Shown here one piece after another: positions 24,096 to 35,265 of a stretch of 64,000 bases of DNA. How positions within the stretch are numbered: position 1 is the first letter of the stretch; the number at the start of each line of letters is the position of its first letter. Under the pieces are notes generated by a model. The model saw only the letters and a program-made list of their open reading frames with translations. It was not told where the DNA came from and ran no database searches. Where the stretch lies: positions 7,410,001 through 7,474,000 of the forward strand of contig NC_052668.1 of the NCBI RefSeq assembly GCF_016802725.1, written 5' to 3'. The position numbers and the translations under genes are program-made. Origin of the DNA: Solenopsis invicta. Lineage: Eukaryota; Arthropoda; Insecta; Hymenoptera; Formicidae.

Positions 24096-24943
24096 TCAAG
24101 GGGGAAACCTCATGTAAAATCAATTTTTTTCATGTTTTCTATTTCTTACTTAAATTGTTAGAAAATCATCTCAAAAATATGGAAAAAAACATTAAAAAGT
24201 TATAAAAGAGTTCCTTTTATGTTAATTTCAAAAAAAGGTGAATCCGGCCTCAACAGCCGGAGTGCGTAGATGTACAAACCGACAAAAGAAGCCCGTGATG
24301 TTCGTAAATAAGAAAAAAATAGCACAATTCCAGGAATTTCAGAAAGAGGAAGACCCACTACACGGCTCTAGAATTGTTCAAAAATAGAAAATCAAGGTTT
24401 TAAATAAATTACAATTTTTCACGATTTTTTCTTTATAAAAACTTTAAACGCGTTTTTCTCAAAGCAATAAATTTTGCGCGCCGGCCTATGTAACTCAAAA
24501 ACTACTTGACCAATCATCTTCAAATTTTACATTCTTCAACTATCTGACCTCGGCATATACCTATCCGATTATTAATATTTTGCTTTAAACAATAATTGTT
24601 TTCAAAAAATGATGTTTTTTTGTTTATGTCGCCGTTTTTGTATTTTATAAATTTTATTAATTATTTAGGTATATGCTATGCGTTTTTACATAAACTAACA
24701 AAATTTTCATAAAATTTTTGTTTCACATTAATTTTGTGACCTCGGCATAGGCCGGTCAAATTCAAGAAGCCAACTTCAAGCAGCTGCTGTGGCGCAATTT
24801 AAAATTTTTCAACAAGAAAACAATTTTTTTTAATTAGTTTAAATAGTGAATATTATCGTATACTTTGTCTACATTCAATAAATTTTGTCATTTTTTTCAA
24901 ATCAAGAAAAAACGGCTATTTACATAAGGTTTCCTCCTTAAAC
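24096..24943. mobile_element. MITE with GGGGGAAACCTCATGTAAA ends (848 bp)
   Basis: The left end (24096-24119) mirrors TTTACATAAGGTTTCCTCC at 24920-24938 with few mismatches. The repeated phrase GACCTCGGCATA occurs at 24546 and 24741. No transposase frame is present. Confidence 0.75.
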
Positions 24944-25074
24944 GTTTAAAAGAATATTTAATTCTGTAAAATCAATTCGGAGAATTTTGTATCCAATAAT
25001 ATCGATAATTCTATCTCAGTTTAAAATCTCAAACACAAATCTACGGTAATTAATCACATAAATTTGTTTTTGAC

Positions 25075-25250
25075 AATGTTTGGTAGTAACAATTTCTACA
25101 ATTACAAAAAAATTTCAAACCAAAATATAAGTCAATTTTATATTTTTATATTCACAGCAAAATTTTAACATTAAATTTTATTGTAATTTTAAAGCATTCT
25201 AAAAATTATAACGTTATTTAAATCACAATCTGTGAGACAAAAATTAAGAA
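25075..25250. repeat. Dispersed repeat, copy 2
   Basis: This is the partner of 9785-9960, with matching blocks GGTAGTAACAATTTC, TATTCACAGCAAAATTT and TTTAAATCACAATC in the same order. Confidence 0.7.
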
Positions 25251-25296
25251 AACAATTATGTAAACATAAATTTGCCATTGCGTTACGTTATTAATA

Positions 25297-25552
25297 ACGT
25301 GCTAATACGTATATAGTAACATATGAGAGAGTGTAAAATGGACACTGGGATAAAACCAGATATTGCCATTTTGGTAATTTCTTCTAATCAGTTGCCTTTT
25401 GTGGCAATGTCACGTATACGGGCGCGATACGCTCATTGTTTAATAAACATTCACAACATGAGGTTGCGCACACAAAAATATAAAAATGGCAGTCTCCAGT
25501 TTTACCCCGGTATCCGTAATTCACTCACTTTCCAGTACTAACACGTATTATG
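25297..25552. mobile_element. Inverted-repeat MITE (about 255 bp)
   Basis: TAATACGTATATAGTAACAT with CACTGGGATAAAACCAGATA and TTGCCATTTT on the left mirror AAAAATGGCAGTCTCCAG, TTTTACCCCGGTATCC and CAGTACTAACACGTATTA on the right, with small indels. Confidence 0.65.
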
Positions 25553-25734
25553 GTAAAATAATCAATCCTAATACACCATTTTGTTTTTGAATAATATTTT
25601 TTAAACAATAAGTAATGTTTAACTTTCGAAATTTTCAGATAAAGTAGTCGTTCAATAGATTCCTACAGTATCAACTCGTTGTAGTAACAACCTGGTTTAA
25701 CATTCCAGTATTAACAAGTAAAATAAGTTCGCTA

Positions 25735-25980
25735 CAGAATATATAATTTTAGACAAAATATAAAAATGTGAAAATTTCATAATAATAACAAGTTTATCCA
25801 AATTTGTTCGTAACAACTGAATTAAGTATATGTCATTCAATGAATTCGTTAATAAACTACAGTACCAAACGGTTCTGTATTAGTGCGAACATACTTAGTT
25901 CAGTACAAACAAATTTGGGAAAACTTATTATTATAAAATTTTAACACATTTCTACAATATATTCTGTCTAAAATTAAATA
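25735..25980. mobile_element. Inverted-repeat element
   Basis: AGAATATATAATTTTAGACA with AAAATTTCATAATAATAACA and AGTTTATCCAAATTTGTTCG face CAAATTTGGGAAAACTTATT, ATTATAAAATTTTAACAC and CTGTCTAAAATTAAATA. No coding capacity. Confidence 0.65.
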
Positions 25981-27130
25981 CTTGTATTGCTAGTTGTATT
26001 ACGAACTTGTATTGTTAGTTGACATTGGTATGTTACTATAATAAATTGATAGTTGTAGAAACGCATTGAACGACTTTCTTTGCTGGAGATTTAATTGAGA
26101 TCTATAATTTTTATATCTGATTTGTTAAAGATGGCTCAAAATAACGCCAAAACGTCCATTTCGATTACAATAAAGTTTGTACTTTGAACAGTAATAACTT
26201 GTGCACTGAGTACCGTGTTAACACTATCATTGGCCTTTTGACTACATTTCTTAAACAAAAATAAAAATTTGAAAACATGAAAACAAAATGTTTATCAAAT
26301 AATATAATAATTTTTATAATAACTAGTTCACATTTTGTAATAATTAATAGTTTCACAACATAATTCAAAAAAATCGTCCAAACTTTGGCTTCAAAATGAG
26401 GCAATAATAGCAGAACTCAGACATGGTCACGCAGAAAGAGTTAACTATAGAATAAATTAATAAATTAAATAATAAAATATATTTTTATGTATTGACCAAA
26501 AAAATTTATAAAATTAAAAGGTTAAAATTAAACTCCTACTACACGGTTTTTTGGGACTTTAATTAAGGATCTATCACATCTGACATTGTTTTTCTCCTAC
26601 TTTAAGGTATTAAAAAAAATAAATAAATAAAAAAAATTCATAAAACATCTGTTAACATTGTAATTAGAAATTTCGTAATTATTGTCTATTCCCATGGAGA
26701 AGCGTACTGATTTACGCTATACAACGATTTTATTATATAATTTGCAAGAAAAAATCGTGCAAATTTTATTTGCCTCTCAAAAATTTATTTTTAACAGATT
26801 TTATATAAAAGAGTTATGAATGTATAAACTATTTGATTTCTTATTATTTAAACAAATCATATTTTTATCAGTATTAATACAATGCAATATTTAGTTTTTC
26901 AGAAATAAAGGCGTGCCACTTTAGGAGGTTTATGCCACTATTAGCAACTTTTCTCTACACATTTTATATAATAATACATATTACCTCTCTCTCTAATCCT
27001 TAGCTCTTGTCAGAACGTAGTGACTCCTCAATGTATTTCTGTGATATGCGAAACTTACAGTTTAAATGCCAACTCCAAACGACTTAATTTAGGGTTTCTC
27101 TTGTCAACATATTCTCGAAATGCCTTCCGA
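25981..27130. other. AT-rich non-coding DNA
   Basis: No gene is recognised. Confidence 0.5.
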
Positions 27131-27179
27131 GAGGTAGCAATCGAATGAAATCAGATATTTCTGATAAATAAAATTTAAA

Positions 27180-27240
27180 ACCGGATCTTCAGCACAGAGA
27201 GCAGAACTCTCTGCGCCATGACCACAACGTATATGAATAC
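27180..27240 (-). repeat. Weak tRNA-like module
   Basis: On the minus strand GTGGTCATGGCGCAGAGAG is followed by TCTGTGCTGAAGATCCGGTT. The layout resembles a tRNA D arm and anticodon arm with a poor B box. This is the least certain of the modules. Confidence 0.2.
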
Positions 27241-27543
27241 ATATTACAATAATACATTATTAATAGTACATTACTTTATTTACATAATTATTTTCATAAT
27301 TGTATTAACATATTCCACAGATTGTTCAAAATAAATATCTCTATATATTATACGTATATAGCAACGTTTTTGCAATCTTTCTGTTTTATATAGATGTTTG
27401 TTGTTTTAAAAAATCCTCATAAGTTTGAGAAATCCTGATTTAGAATATGATGATGAATGGATTATATAAATATCTCTTGTAATACAGGTAAAAAAAGCAA
27501 TACATAAATGTGTATATATACATACATATATGTGTACACACCT

Positions 27544-27567
27544 ACGCGCGCGCGCGCGCGCGCGTGC

Positions 27568-27601
<34 letters not shown>
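27544..27601. repeat. (CG)n(TG)n microsatellite
   Basis: GC dinucleotides grade into a GT run. Confidence 0.95.
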
Positions 27602-27607
27602 ACATAT

Positions 27608-27663
27608 GTCATAGGCATGCAGCTACAAAATGCATTGCATTTTGGCAGCTGCATGCATATGAC
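27608..27663. repeat. Tight palindromic hairpin next to microsatellite
   Basis: GTCATAGGCATGCAGCTACA followed by AAATGCA is mirrored by TGCATTTTGGCAGCTGCATG followed by CATATGAC, with two mismatches and almost no loop. It could be a cruciform or a MITE core; the loop is too short for a typical microRNA precursor. Confidence 0.8.
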
Positions 27664-27909
27664 AGAGTAATACCTAAAATTAGAGCAGCTAAAATTATCC
27701 AATCTTATCTTTATTCTTGATTTGATGGTATAATCTATCAGTTAAATTTCCATCAAACATCTGAAAATGTACTTCAATAAACATATACATGATGTTTACT
27801 CTAATTGTTTAAAACAAATTCCCTGAAAATTTTCGGACTTTATTACAGTTTCGAAATAAATTTGTTATGTGCGCTGTTTAATATTCCTTAATCACAAAAA
27901 AGTCACTTA

Positions 27910-28995
27910 CAAGGGGAGGAACAGGTGTCTTACCCTGGAATTTCGACCCCAACTTTTTAATTATTCTAGAGACAAAAAAAAAGTTTACATCTCCCGGCGT
28001 TTGATCGAATAGGCTTTAATTTCGAAGTAATAAATTTGTGAAAATTGGCTATATCCGAAGCGCACCGCAGCGCGCCATATAAGTCTTCCCGGTAATTTTT
28101 GAAATAGAAAATTTAATTTAAAATCATATTCTAAACATTAATTTAAATTTAATTTGAAAGGAATTTTAATTCAAGTAATAATATTTAAAATAATAAATAA
28201 GTAATAATAATAATAATATATGTTATTTGTAATGGAGGCAACGTATCTAAATTTTCAAATTTTTAAATTTAAAATTTAATTGGACATAATATTAACAGTA
28301 TTTTAAATTTCTAGTTTGTAAAATAATTAATCGTAAAAGAAAAATAAACAAACATTTAAATGTGAATTTGAATATTTTTATTACAAAATTCAATTAATTA
28401 AGTATTACGGATTTATTACAAAATTAAATTATTTCGATGCGAAAAAATTACTTGGATAATAAACATAAAAACATTTAAAGCATACAAATTTAAACATTTA
28501 AAAATTTAGATACATTGCCTTTATATGTTATCTATTACAAATAACTTATATATTATTATTATTACTTATTTATTATTTCAAATATTATTACTTAAATTAA
28601 AATTCCCTTCAAATTAAATTTAAATTAATGTTTAAAATGTGATATTAAATTAAATTTTCTATTTAAAAAATTTGCATACATATCAATATCATCAAAATAA
28701 ATAAAAATAAACACTCGTTAAAAAAAAATTATTACTCACCTCCAGGAGCGAACCTGGATTTTACGATTATGAAGCAAGCATCTAACTTACGGAGCCAACT
28801 GCACTGGTTGAAAGTACGATTACCAGGAAGGCTCATATAGCGCGCTTCGGATATGGCCAACTTTTACAAATTACTTACTCCGAAATTAAGGCCTATTCGA
28901 TTAAACGCCGGAAGACGTAAACTTTTTTTCGTCTCCAGAATAATTAAAAAAATTGGGATCAAAATCCCAGGGTAAGACACCTGATCCTCCCCTTG
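27910..28995. mobile_element. Harbinger-like foldback element, copy 2 (family H)
   Basis: The ends CAAGGGGAGGAACAGGTGTC and GACACCTGATCCTCCCCTTG are inverted, with TTA immediately outside on both sides. A 3-bp TTA duplication fits PIF/Harbinger elements. The arms carry the same GGGATTTCGACCCCAA-type block as copy 1. The right arm holds the best preserved tRNA-like module (minus strand, about 28740-28799) with the T arm CCAGGTTCGCTCCTGG. The left arm is truncated before that module. No transposase is encoded. Confidence 0.88.
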
Positions 28996-31592
28996 TTAGA
29001 TTTTAAATACTAAATTTGAGAAAAGTAGTAAAGAAAATAATATAAAAAATTGAATGATGTAACTTATCAACAATATACGGGTTTAGCTCATTGAAAATAT
29101 AGAATTCAAATGGTATTTAAGGAGAGTAAAAAGATTTGGCAAAAAAAATTTAATAAACTTTGATTTGTTATACATATAAGCATAGGAATAAGTTGAACAG
29201 AAAATCAATTTTGTGAGCTATTTATATTTTATATTTATAATAAAAAACAATTTTAAAAGTTACAAAATATTAACATGAAGTTACTGCAGCATGACCCATC
29301 ACCCGGTATAAATTTGTGTTTTTGCAGAGTAAATAAAGATATCGAGTAATTTTTTTTTAATTAAAGAACATTTAAATAGTTTCAGTAAACAAACTACAAT
29401 CAACTTTATACTGTTATTTATATTTATACTTTATGATAATAAAAAACTTCATTTTCTGTATTTTGCTATTATTTTGTTATTTTTTTACCAGATCATTTTT
29501 TATTTTGTTTATTCTATAGTACATAACTTCCAAAACATAATGCCTTTCTTATTCGAATTAAATTCATCCTATGCCTATAATAAAAAATCAAAGATTACCA
29601 GTTTTTGATTAAAAGTTTCTACTAAAGTTTCTATTCCTCTTAAACACATAATGTTCGTTGTCTTCTATTGTCATTAATGTTTTTTATAAAAGTAACTCAC
29701 TTACAAGTCACATAAAAATGTATATGTATGTGTATGCCATATTTATTATTAATAGAATGTTATTTTGCAATATTAAGCCACCTGAGTAATCGTTGCGGTC
29801 ATATTGAAATCGTGACGTCATAAGCAAAAATCATACATAAATTTTTTGCGTACCATTTGTAAATGAAGAGAATTTGTGTGTTGATAAAACAAAATAATGA
29901 GATACTTTAAAACACTTATAAAAATTAATTTGGTTGATTCTTTTCTTCCTTGTCAGTCAGTAAATAGTCATAAAAAGCACCTAAAGTGAAGCTTATTCAG
30001 TCAAAAAAACACACGGATAACTATTGAAAAGAGTAAAAAATAGATTTTTACATATAAAATTCCAAGATAACTTTACTGGCGGCCTATTTTTATAAATTTG
30101 GTAGATACAAGTTACATTTTCACACTGAATATAATAATGAAATAACATGCAAGAATTTCGTCGTCAACATGTTATGTTTCACGTTTATTAGTTTTAATTT
30201 TTTCCGCGATACTATGTCATCACCGTCAACGTAGAGTTTTCGGGCGACTACCTAGAACTCATAAAAAAAAAAAATTGAGGAAACAATTTTCAGAAAAGCA
30301 ATGACCATCTGCACGAAAAAGTATGATTTTTTAAAGTTTGAGTCTTTAGTTCAAATTATTCATATGTTGAGTTTTATATCACATATTTCTTTTCATAGTT
30401 AGATTTTTAAAACTAAATGTCAATAAGATTGTTTATAATATCCATATATCAATATGTTTCCAAAATTTAGTTGCGTTTAGTAAAAATTTTAAATATGATT
30501 TATTTAATCAAAATAATAAAATAGGCTCGTATATGCTCAAATAAATAATGATAAGGTAAAAAAAAATGAACAAATTTGGATAGAAAGTGTATAATTATAA
30601 AATATTCTTACACAAAACGAGTCTTATGTTCTGACTACAAAATATCGTCTTTACTTAGCTTCTTCAAATCGTATAATAATAAATTGATTGTCACTGTATC
30701 GTCGAATATGTAAAAAGTAGTTATTTATTATCGTTTTTTTGACCTTACCATTATTAATTTGATTTATTTAATATTAATCTTTACTTGATATATACGTAAA
30801 TAGTAATTTCAATAATAAAAATAATTTTAGATGGTCAACTTTTTTAATCACATAAACATTTAATGACATTTAATTTGATTAACAAAAATATTTAACTTGA
30901 TTAACTCATCAAAATATTAGTTAATTAATTTATCGACACAGCTACTTTAAGCAGAAAAATATTATTGTAATGAAATAAGAAACAACTTTCAAGAACAAAT
31001 AAAACCAAGATAATAACTGTGTATACGATTGACATTTTTCTTCTTTTAAAAGTCTGATACACTTAAATCTCGGACTATAATATGTATAGAAAATCAAACC
31101 ACGAGAAATTGATCAACAATAATGATATATTCTACTTGTATTTGAAGGTGATTGGTCAATTTCTTAAGACTTATTATACCTATTATAAACCGAGAATAAT
31201 AAAATAAAAAGAAGAAAAGAAACATATGGTGATCCTTGTAAACGTACTTACAATAAACTACTTTATTTAATAAGCCTTTTATGAATTTTAAAATAATAGA
31301 AATACATCTAATCTCTTTGAAGTTTAAATTAGCATGATCATTCTTGAGTCCATTGTTGAAAAGGACAGATTCGTTTAAACAGATTTCGTTATAACAAATT
31401 CTTAGATTTATAAGTTCAGAGAACAGATGAAACAACAGACGGAGAATCATATAACATAACGTATAATAAAATTTAATTAAAACTTGGACACTTTGGTGGA
31501 AATAACGAACAGAAATGAATCAACAGACAAGTATCGAAACAGGGGAACGACAGACAACAAAGTGCCTATAAGATGTAAAATTTAATCTAATG
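28996..31592. other. AT-rich DNA downstream of warts, including its likely 3' UTR
   Basis: No coding gene is seen. On the minus strand the warts transcript would run into this DNA from 31592 downward. A canonical AATAAA (plus-strand TTTATT at 31262-31267), about 330 nt past the stop, is a candidate poly(A) signal. An ATTAAA variant lies right after the stop near 31576. Confidence 0.45.
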
Positions 31593-32024
31593 TCATACGT
31601 AAACAGGACCTTGATTATCGTTGTCATCCAAGCTAATCCGATTAGGATACGCAGGACCACCACCGTCGTCGAAGAAGCGTCTGAATGTGAATTCGAAAAA
31701 GCCATGAAACGGCTTCCCATTATCCAGCAATTCATCCGATTTGTTCGAATCTGAAGATTCAGAATTGCGTAATTTATCGGGGTCCACGGGATCGAAATTG
31801 CTTGTATCAGTTGGATATTCTATACGTGGTATGTGTGGGGCCATCTGGCGTCGTAGTCCCTTTTCGAAGTCGATATTCGCAAAGAACGGATGATTTTTAA
31901 CTTCGTTCGCATTTTTACCTAAGCGACGATCAGCGCCGACACAAAGCTTCAGAATTAAATCCATACTTTCCGGTGAGAGATTTGCTTGTTTCGGTATATG
32001 AAGTGTCGTCTCCCAATTAATGAC
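31593..32024 (-). CDS. wts: Warts/LATS kinase, last coding exon (kinase C-lobe end and hydrophobic motif)
   Basis: This exon encodes residues about 946-1088 of the Hippo-pathway kinase Warts, which phosphorylates and inactivates Yorkie/YAP. It begins right after an AG acceptor (TTTTTGTAG, intron side) with VINWETTLHIP, in phase 0 after the exon ending at 45229. It covers the end of the kinase domain (LGKNANEVKNHPFF). The AGC C-terminal extension follows, with the hydrophobic motif YPTDTSNFDPV, whose Thr (about residue 1019) is the expected site of Hippo/Mst phosphorylation. The C-terminus FEFTFRRFFDDGG ... GPVYV ends at TGA (31595-31593). The preceding intron is 13.2 kb and full of mobile DNA. 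Identity is very secure. Confidence 0.97.
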   Translation of the reverse strand, partial: VINWETTLHIPKQANLSPESMDLILKLCVGADRRLGKNANEVKNHPFFANIDFEKGLRRQMAPHIPRIEYPTDTSNFDPVDPDKLRNSESSDSNKSDELLDNGKPFHGFFEFTFRRFFDDGGGPAYPNRISLDDNDNQGPVYV

Positions 32025-33410
32025 CTACAAAAATAAAGAAAATATTATTAAAGTATATAAGAAATATTTCTTTGATGTTTTGAATGCCTCATAATTTAAA
32101 TACCAAATTTCTCGAAAACTTAATCAAAAGGCGCGTCTCGCGCCAATGTAAGCAAGCAAGAAAAATCGAATCTCTTTTACGCGAATCAGCGAGTTCAAGA
32201 GGTACGAGATTATCAGATCTCAGTAACGGCTGAGCCGATCAAGTTCTGAGTAGTCTCAATCGATAGCTTGAAATCAATTGTATAATAAAAAGTGTTCGTA
32301 TTTTTTCTCTCCGTGCCCTACGAGCGGAGATATCGCAATGCAAAGTCCAAATCTCGACGTTTTTCGTGTAAGAAACGTCACTATCATCGTCGTCGTCGTC
32401 CTTAGGAATTCTACCTTTCACATTTTTGACACACTAGCGCTGGCATACATTAGTCAGCCGTATGCAACTTGTGGTGTACTTGTAGTGTATATAGTGTAGT
32501 ATCTCTTGATCATCATGGCCGCCGTGACAAGTTTTTTAACCTGAATTATATCAATATCTCGGTTCGCAGGGCAGACGACAATTTGTTCAGCCAAATTCGT
32601 TCGTCTCGTACAAAAACGTGTTAAATGAAAGCTTATTATTAATAAATATGTGTAGTTAAAAATATATATTTTGCATTGACTAGAGTCAATATTATTTTAT
32701 AGAATCAATATTATACTCCTACGAGTGCTATGTATAAATTGTTCAAGTGTCATAAGATATGATTGAAAAAAGTGCATATAAATATGATAATGAAACAAAG
32801 CTAATTAAACCGAATGCGCCTTATTAAATCTATTTTTATCTTTCTTTCTCCAATGCATATCTTACTTTTTTCAGCAAGTGTGGTTCGCTTTCTCATATCT
32901 GCCTTTAAGTCATACTTTTTAACTCTAGCGTTATAAATATATATTTTTAATGAATTGACGTTTAAAACAAGTGTCAAATGATTAAATAAAAATATAAAAA
33001 TAATTTCAATGCTTGTTGTACGTGTAATTTTACAAGTTGAGTCTCAGAGGCCACAACGCTGCATGTACTTTCTGGTTTCAGAAATTTGTAAGTGGATTAA
33101 CTAATAAGAAAGATAAGTACATTTTGAATCCTGTTCATTATAATTAATAAAATAAGTGTAACTTTTACAATGTATATAAAGTTCACTGAAAACTAGTAAA
33201 ATGATACATGATCTTAAATATGTTCGCTGTGTTCCAAAATAAATTATCTTTTATATGAGAAAATACCTTTTATAAAACACTCAAAAATATTATTAAATAT
33301 CAGGTAACACAGCAAGATTAACACACATATTATTTATTTACAATTAACATTTATTTTGTAACAGCATAATATATAACCTTGTTTATACAAAAAACGTATT
33401 ATTTATTGTG
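32025..33410. other. Warts last intron, proximal part
   Basis: The stretch 32130-32640 is less AT-rich than the rest of the intron and includes CATCATGGCCGCCGTGAC near 32512, but I find no supported exon. The open frame at 32239-32421 (minus) is driven by a short CGT repeat coding for Asp. Confidence 0.4.
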
Positions 33411-33479
33411 GATAAAGCTGAGGTTAATTATATTCACGTAAATAGTTTTTACGTAAATATAATTAACCTCAGCTTTATC
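33411..33479. repeat. Hairpin, 30-bp arms
   Basis: Arm 33411-33440 (starting GATAAAGCTGAGG) is mirrored by 33450-33479 (ending CCTCAGCTTTATC), with one mismatch and a 9-nt loop. It lies in the warts intron. Confidence 0.85.
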
Positions 33480-33943
33480 CCATGTGTCCCTGTAAAGACA
33501 CGTTCTTGGATAAATTCTGAGACAATTTTTCCTATACAAAAATTTTGTCCAACGCTTACTTTTTGAATTATAAGAGGATAAAGTTAGCGAATTATGGACC
33601 GTGTAGACATGGTAGACAAAGGCGGCGCAACTCACCGTCTGACGTGGGCGCTTACGCGAGTATGCTATGCAGACAATAAATACTGCATGTGCCGTTACGC
33701 AACAAATGGCTAGTTGATTTTACCTTTGCTAACAAGCAAATTTATTAAGTGTTAATAAATTATAACATGTTACTTAATAAGTAATATTTTTTTACAGCTC
33801 ATTTTTACAAAAAAATGTTTGGTGGTAGCATAGATGTAATATTGGATACATTGGAACGATTCGCTATTCTTTGTCATCATAATGGCAAAGTGGGTTTCAA
33901 TGTGCATTAAATGTGGGCAAAGAATACGCCTATAAGAAGCATA

Positions 33944-35265
33944 CGAGGTGTGTTCAAAAAGTATCGCGAATTTTGAATTTTCGCGGGTTACGTATATTCG
34001 AATTTCGATCTTTTTGTGGCGTTATGTTGGTACTCATGTCTCTCACTTATGCCGACAAGCTCGGCCATTTTGAATGTTCACTTAATTGTTGACAGGTGCT
34101 TTGCTTGCACGTGTTTTGGATCGTCTTCGATTTTTACCTATTCAAAAAAATGGATCAAAGAACCTGTATCAAATTTTGTGTGAAAAACGAAATTAAGTGC
34201 GCGGATGCATTCCGAATGTTGACTGTGGCATACGGAGAAGCTACCTTGGACCGAAGCAACGTTTATCGGTGGTACAAAATGTTCTCAGAAGGCCGAGAAG
34301 ATGTGAACGACGAAGAGCGTGCCGGACGCCCGAGCACTTCAACAACAGACGAAAAAATTAATGAAGTGGAGAAAATGGTATTGGCCAATCGTCGAATCAC
34401 CGTTAGAGAAGTTGCTGAGGACCTAAACATATCGATTGGCTCGTGCCATTCGATTTTTATCAATGATTTGGGCATGAGACGGGTCGCCGCGAAATTCGTA
34501 CCAAAATTGCTCAATTGCGACCAAAAACAGCATCGCATGAACATTGCTAATGAGATGTTGGACTCTGTCCGCGACGACCCAAATTTGCTCCAGAGGGTCA
34601 TAACTGGTGACGAATCGTGGGTTTATGGTTATGACGTGGAAACCAAAGCTCAATCATCTCAATGGAAGCTGCCGCACGAACCAAGACCGAAAAAAGCGCG
34701 CCAAGTTCGGTCGAATGTGAAAGTTTTGCTGACAGTTTTCTTCGATTGCAGGGGCGTGGTGCATCATGAGTTCTTGCCACAGGGTAGAACGGTCAATAAG
34801 GAATATTACCTGCAAGTTATGCGCAATTTGCGCGAAGCAATCCGCCAGAAACGCCCGGATTTGTGGAAGAACAAAAATTGGCTTTTGCACCACGATAACG
34901 CCCCTGCTCACACATCGTTGCTTGTGCGCGACTTTTTGGCCAAAAACAACACACTAATGATGCCGCAGCCACCGTATTCCCCAGATCTGGCCCCCTGTGA
35001 CTTTTTCTTGTTCCCTAAACTGAAGAAGCCCATGAAAGGACGACGTTACGCTACGCTTGACGAGATAAAGACGGCATCGAAGGAGGAGCTGAACAAGATA
35101 AAAAAAAATGATTTTTTGAAGTGCTTCGAAGATTGGAAAAACCGTTGGCACAAGTGTATAATATCTCATGGGGATTGCTTTGAAGGGGACAAAATAGATA
35201 TTCATGAATAAATAAATAATTTTTGAAAAAACACAAAATTCGCGATACTTTTTGAACACACCTCG
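33944..35265 (+). mobile_element. Apparently complete mariner element (1322 bp)
   Basis: The inverted ends CGAGGTGTGTTCAAAAAGTA (33944) and TACTTTTTGAACACACCTCG (to 35265) are perfect over at least 28 bp and continue into TCGCGAATTTTG. TA flanks both sides (33942-33943 and 35266-35267). The length is typical for mariner and the internal transposase frame is uninterrupted, which suggests a recent arrival. Removing it restores the reductase reading IRSIGVSDGLVPM across the join. Confidence 0.95.
34150..35211 (+). CDS. Mariner transposase, intact DD34D frame
   Basis: This is a cut-and-paste DNA transposase of 353 residues, the usual mariner length (about 345-355). I chose the Met at 34150 (MDQRTCIKFCVKNEIKCADA), because the 18 codons upstream lie in the 5' untranslated part. 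Residues about 1-110 form the paired helix-turn-helix DNA-binding region (NVYRWYKMFSEGREDV, then the linker AGRPSTS, then ITVREVAEDLNISIGS). The catalytic domain has ITGDESWVYGYD (first Asp), LLHHDNAPAHTS (second Asp) and YSPDLAPCDFFLFP (third Asp) with exactly 34 residues between the last two. All three carboxylates are present, and the WVYGYD and D-N-A-P motifs are canonical. It ends at TAA before the right inverted repeat. The gene lies antisense within the warts last intron. Whether it is active cannot be judged from sequence alone. Confidence 0.95.
   Translation: MDQRTCIKFCVKNEIKCADAFRMLTVAYGEATLDRSNVYRWYKMFSEGREDVNDEERAGRPSTSTTDEKINEVEKMVLANRRITVREVAEDLNISIGSCHSIFINDLGMRRVAAKFVPKLLNCDQKQHRMNIANEMLDSVRDDPNLLQRVITGDESWVYGYDVETKAQSSQWKLPHEPRPKKARQVRSNVKVLLTVFFDCRGVVHHEFLPQGRTVNKEYYLQVMRNLREAIRQKRPDLWKNKNWLLHHDNAPAHTSLLVRDFLAKNNTLMMPQPPYSPDLAPCDFFLFPKLKKPMKGRRYATLDEIKTASKEELNKIKKNDFLKCFEDWKNRWHKCIISHGDCFEGDKIDIHE

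Noticed and set aside
32239..32421. Poly-Asp open frame in the warts intron
   Set aside because: It arises from a short CGT repeat, with no splice signals or similarity.
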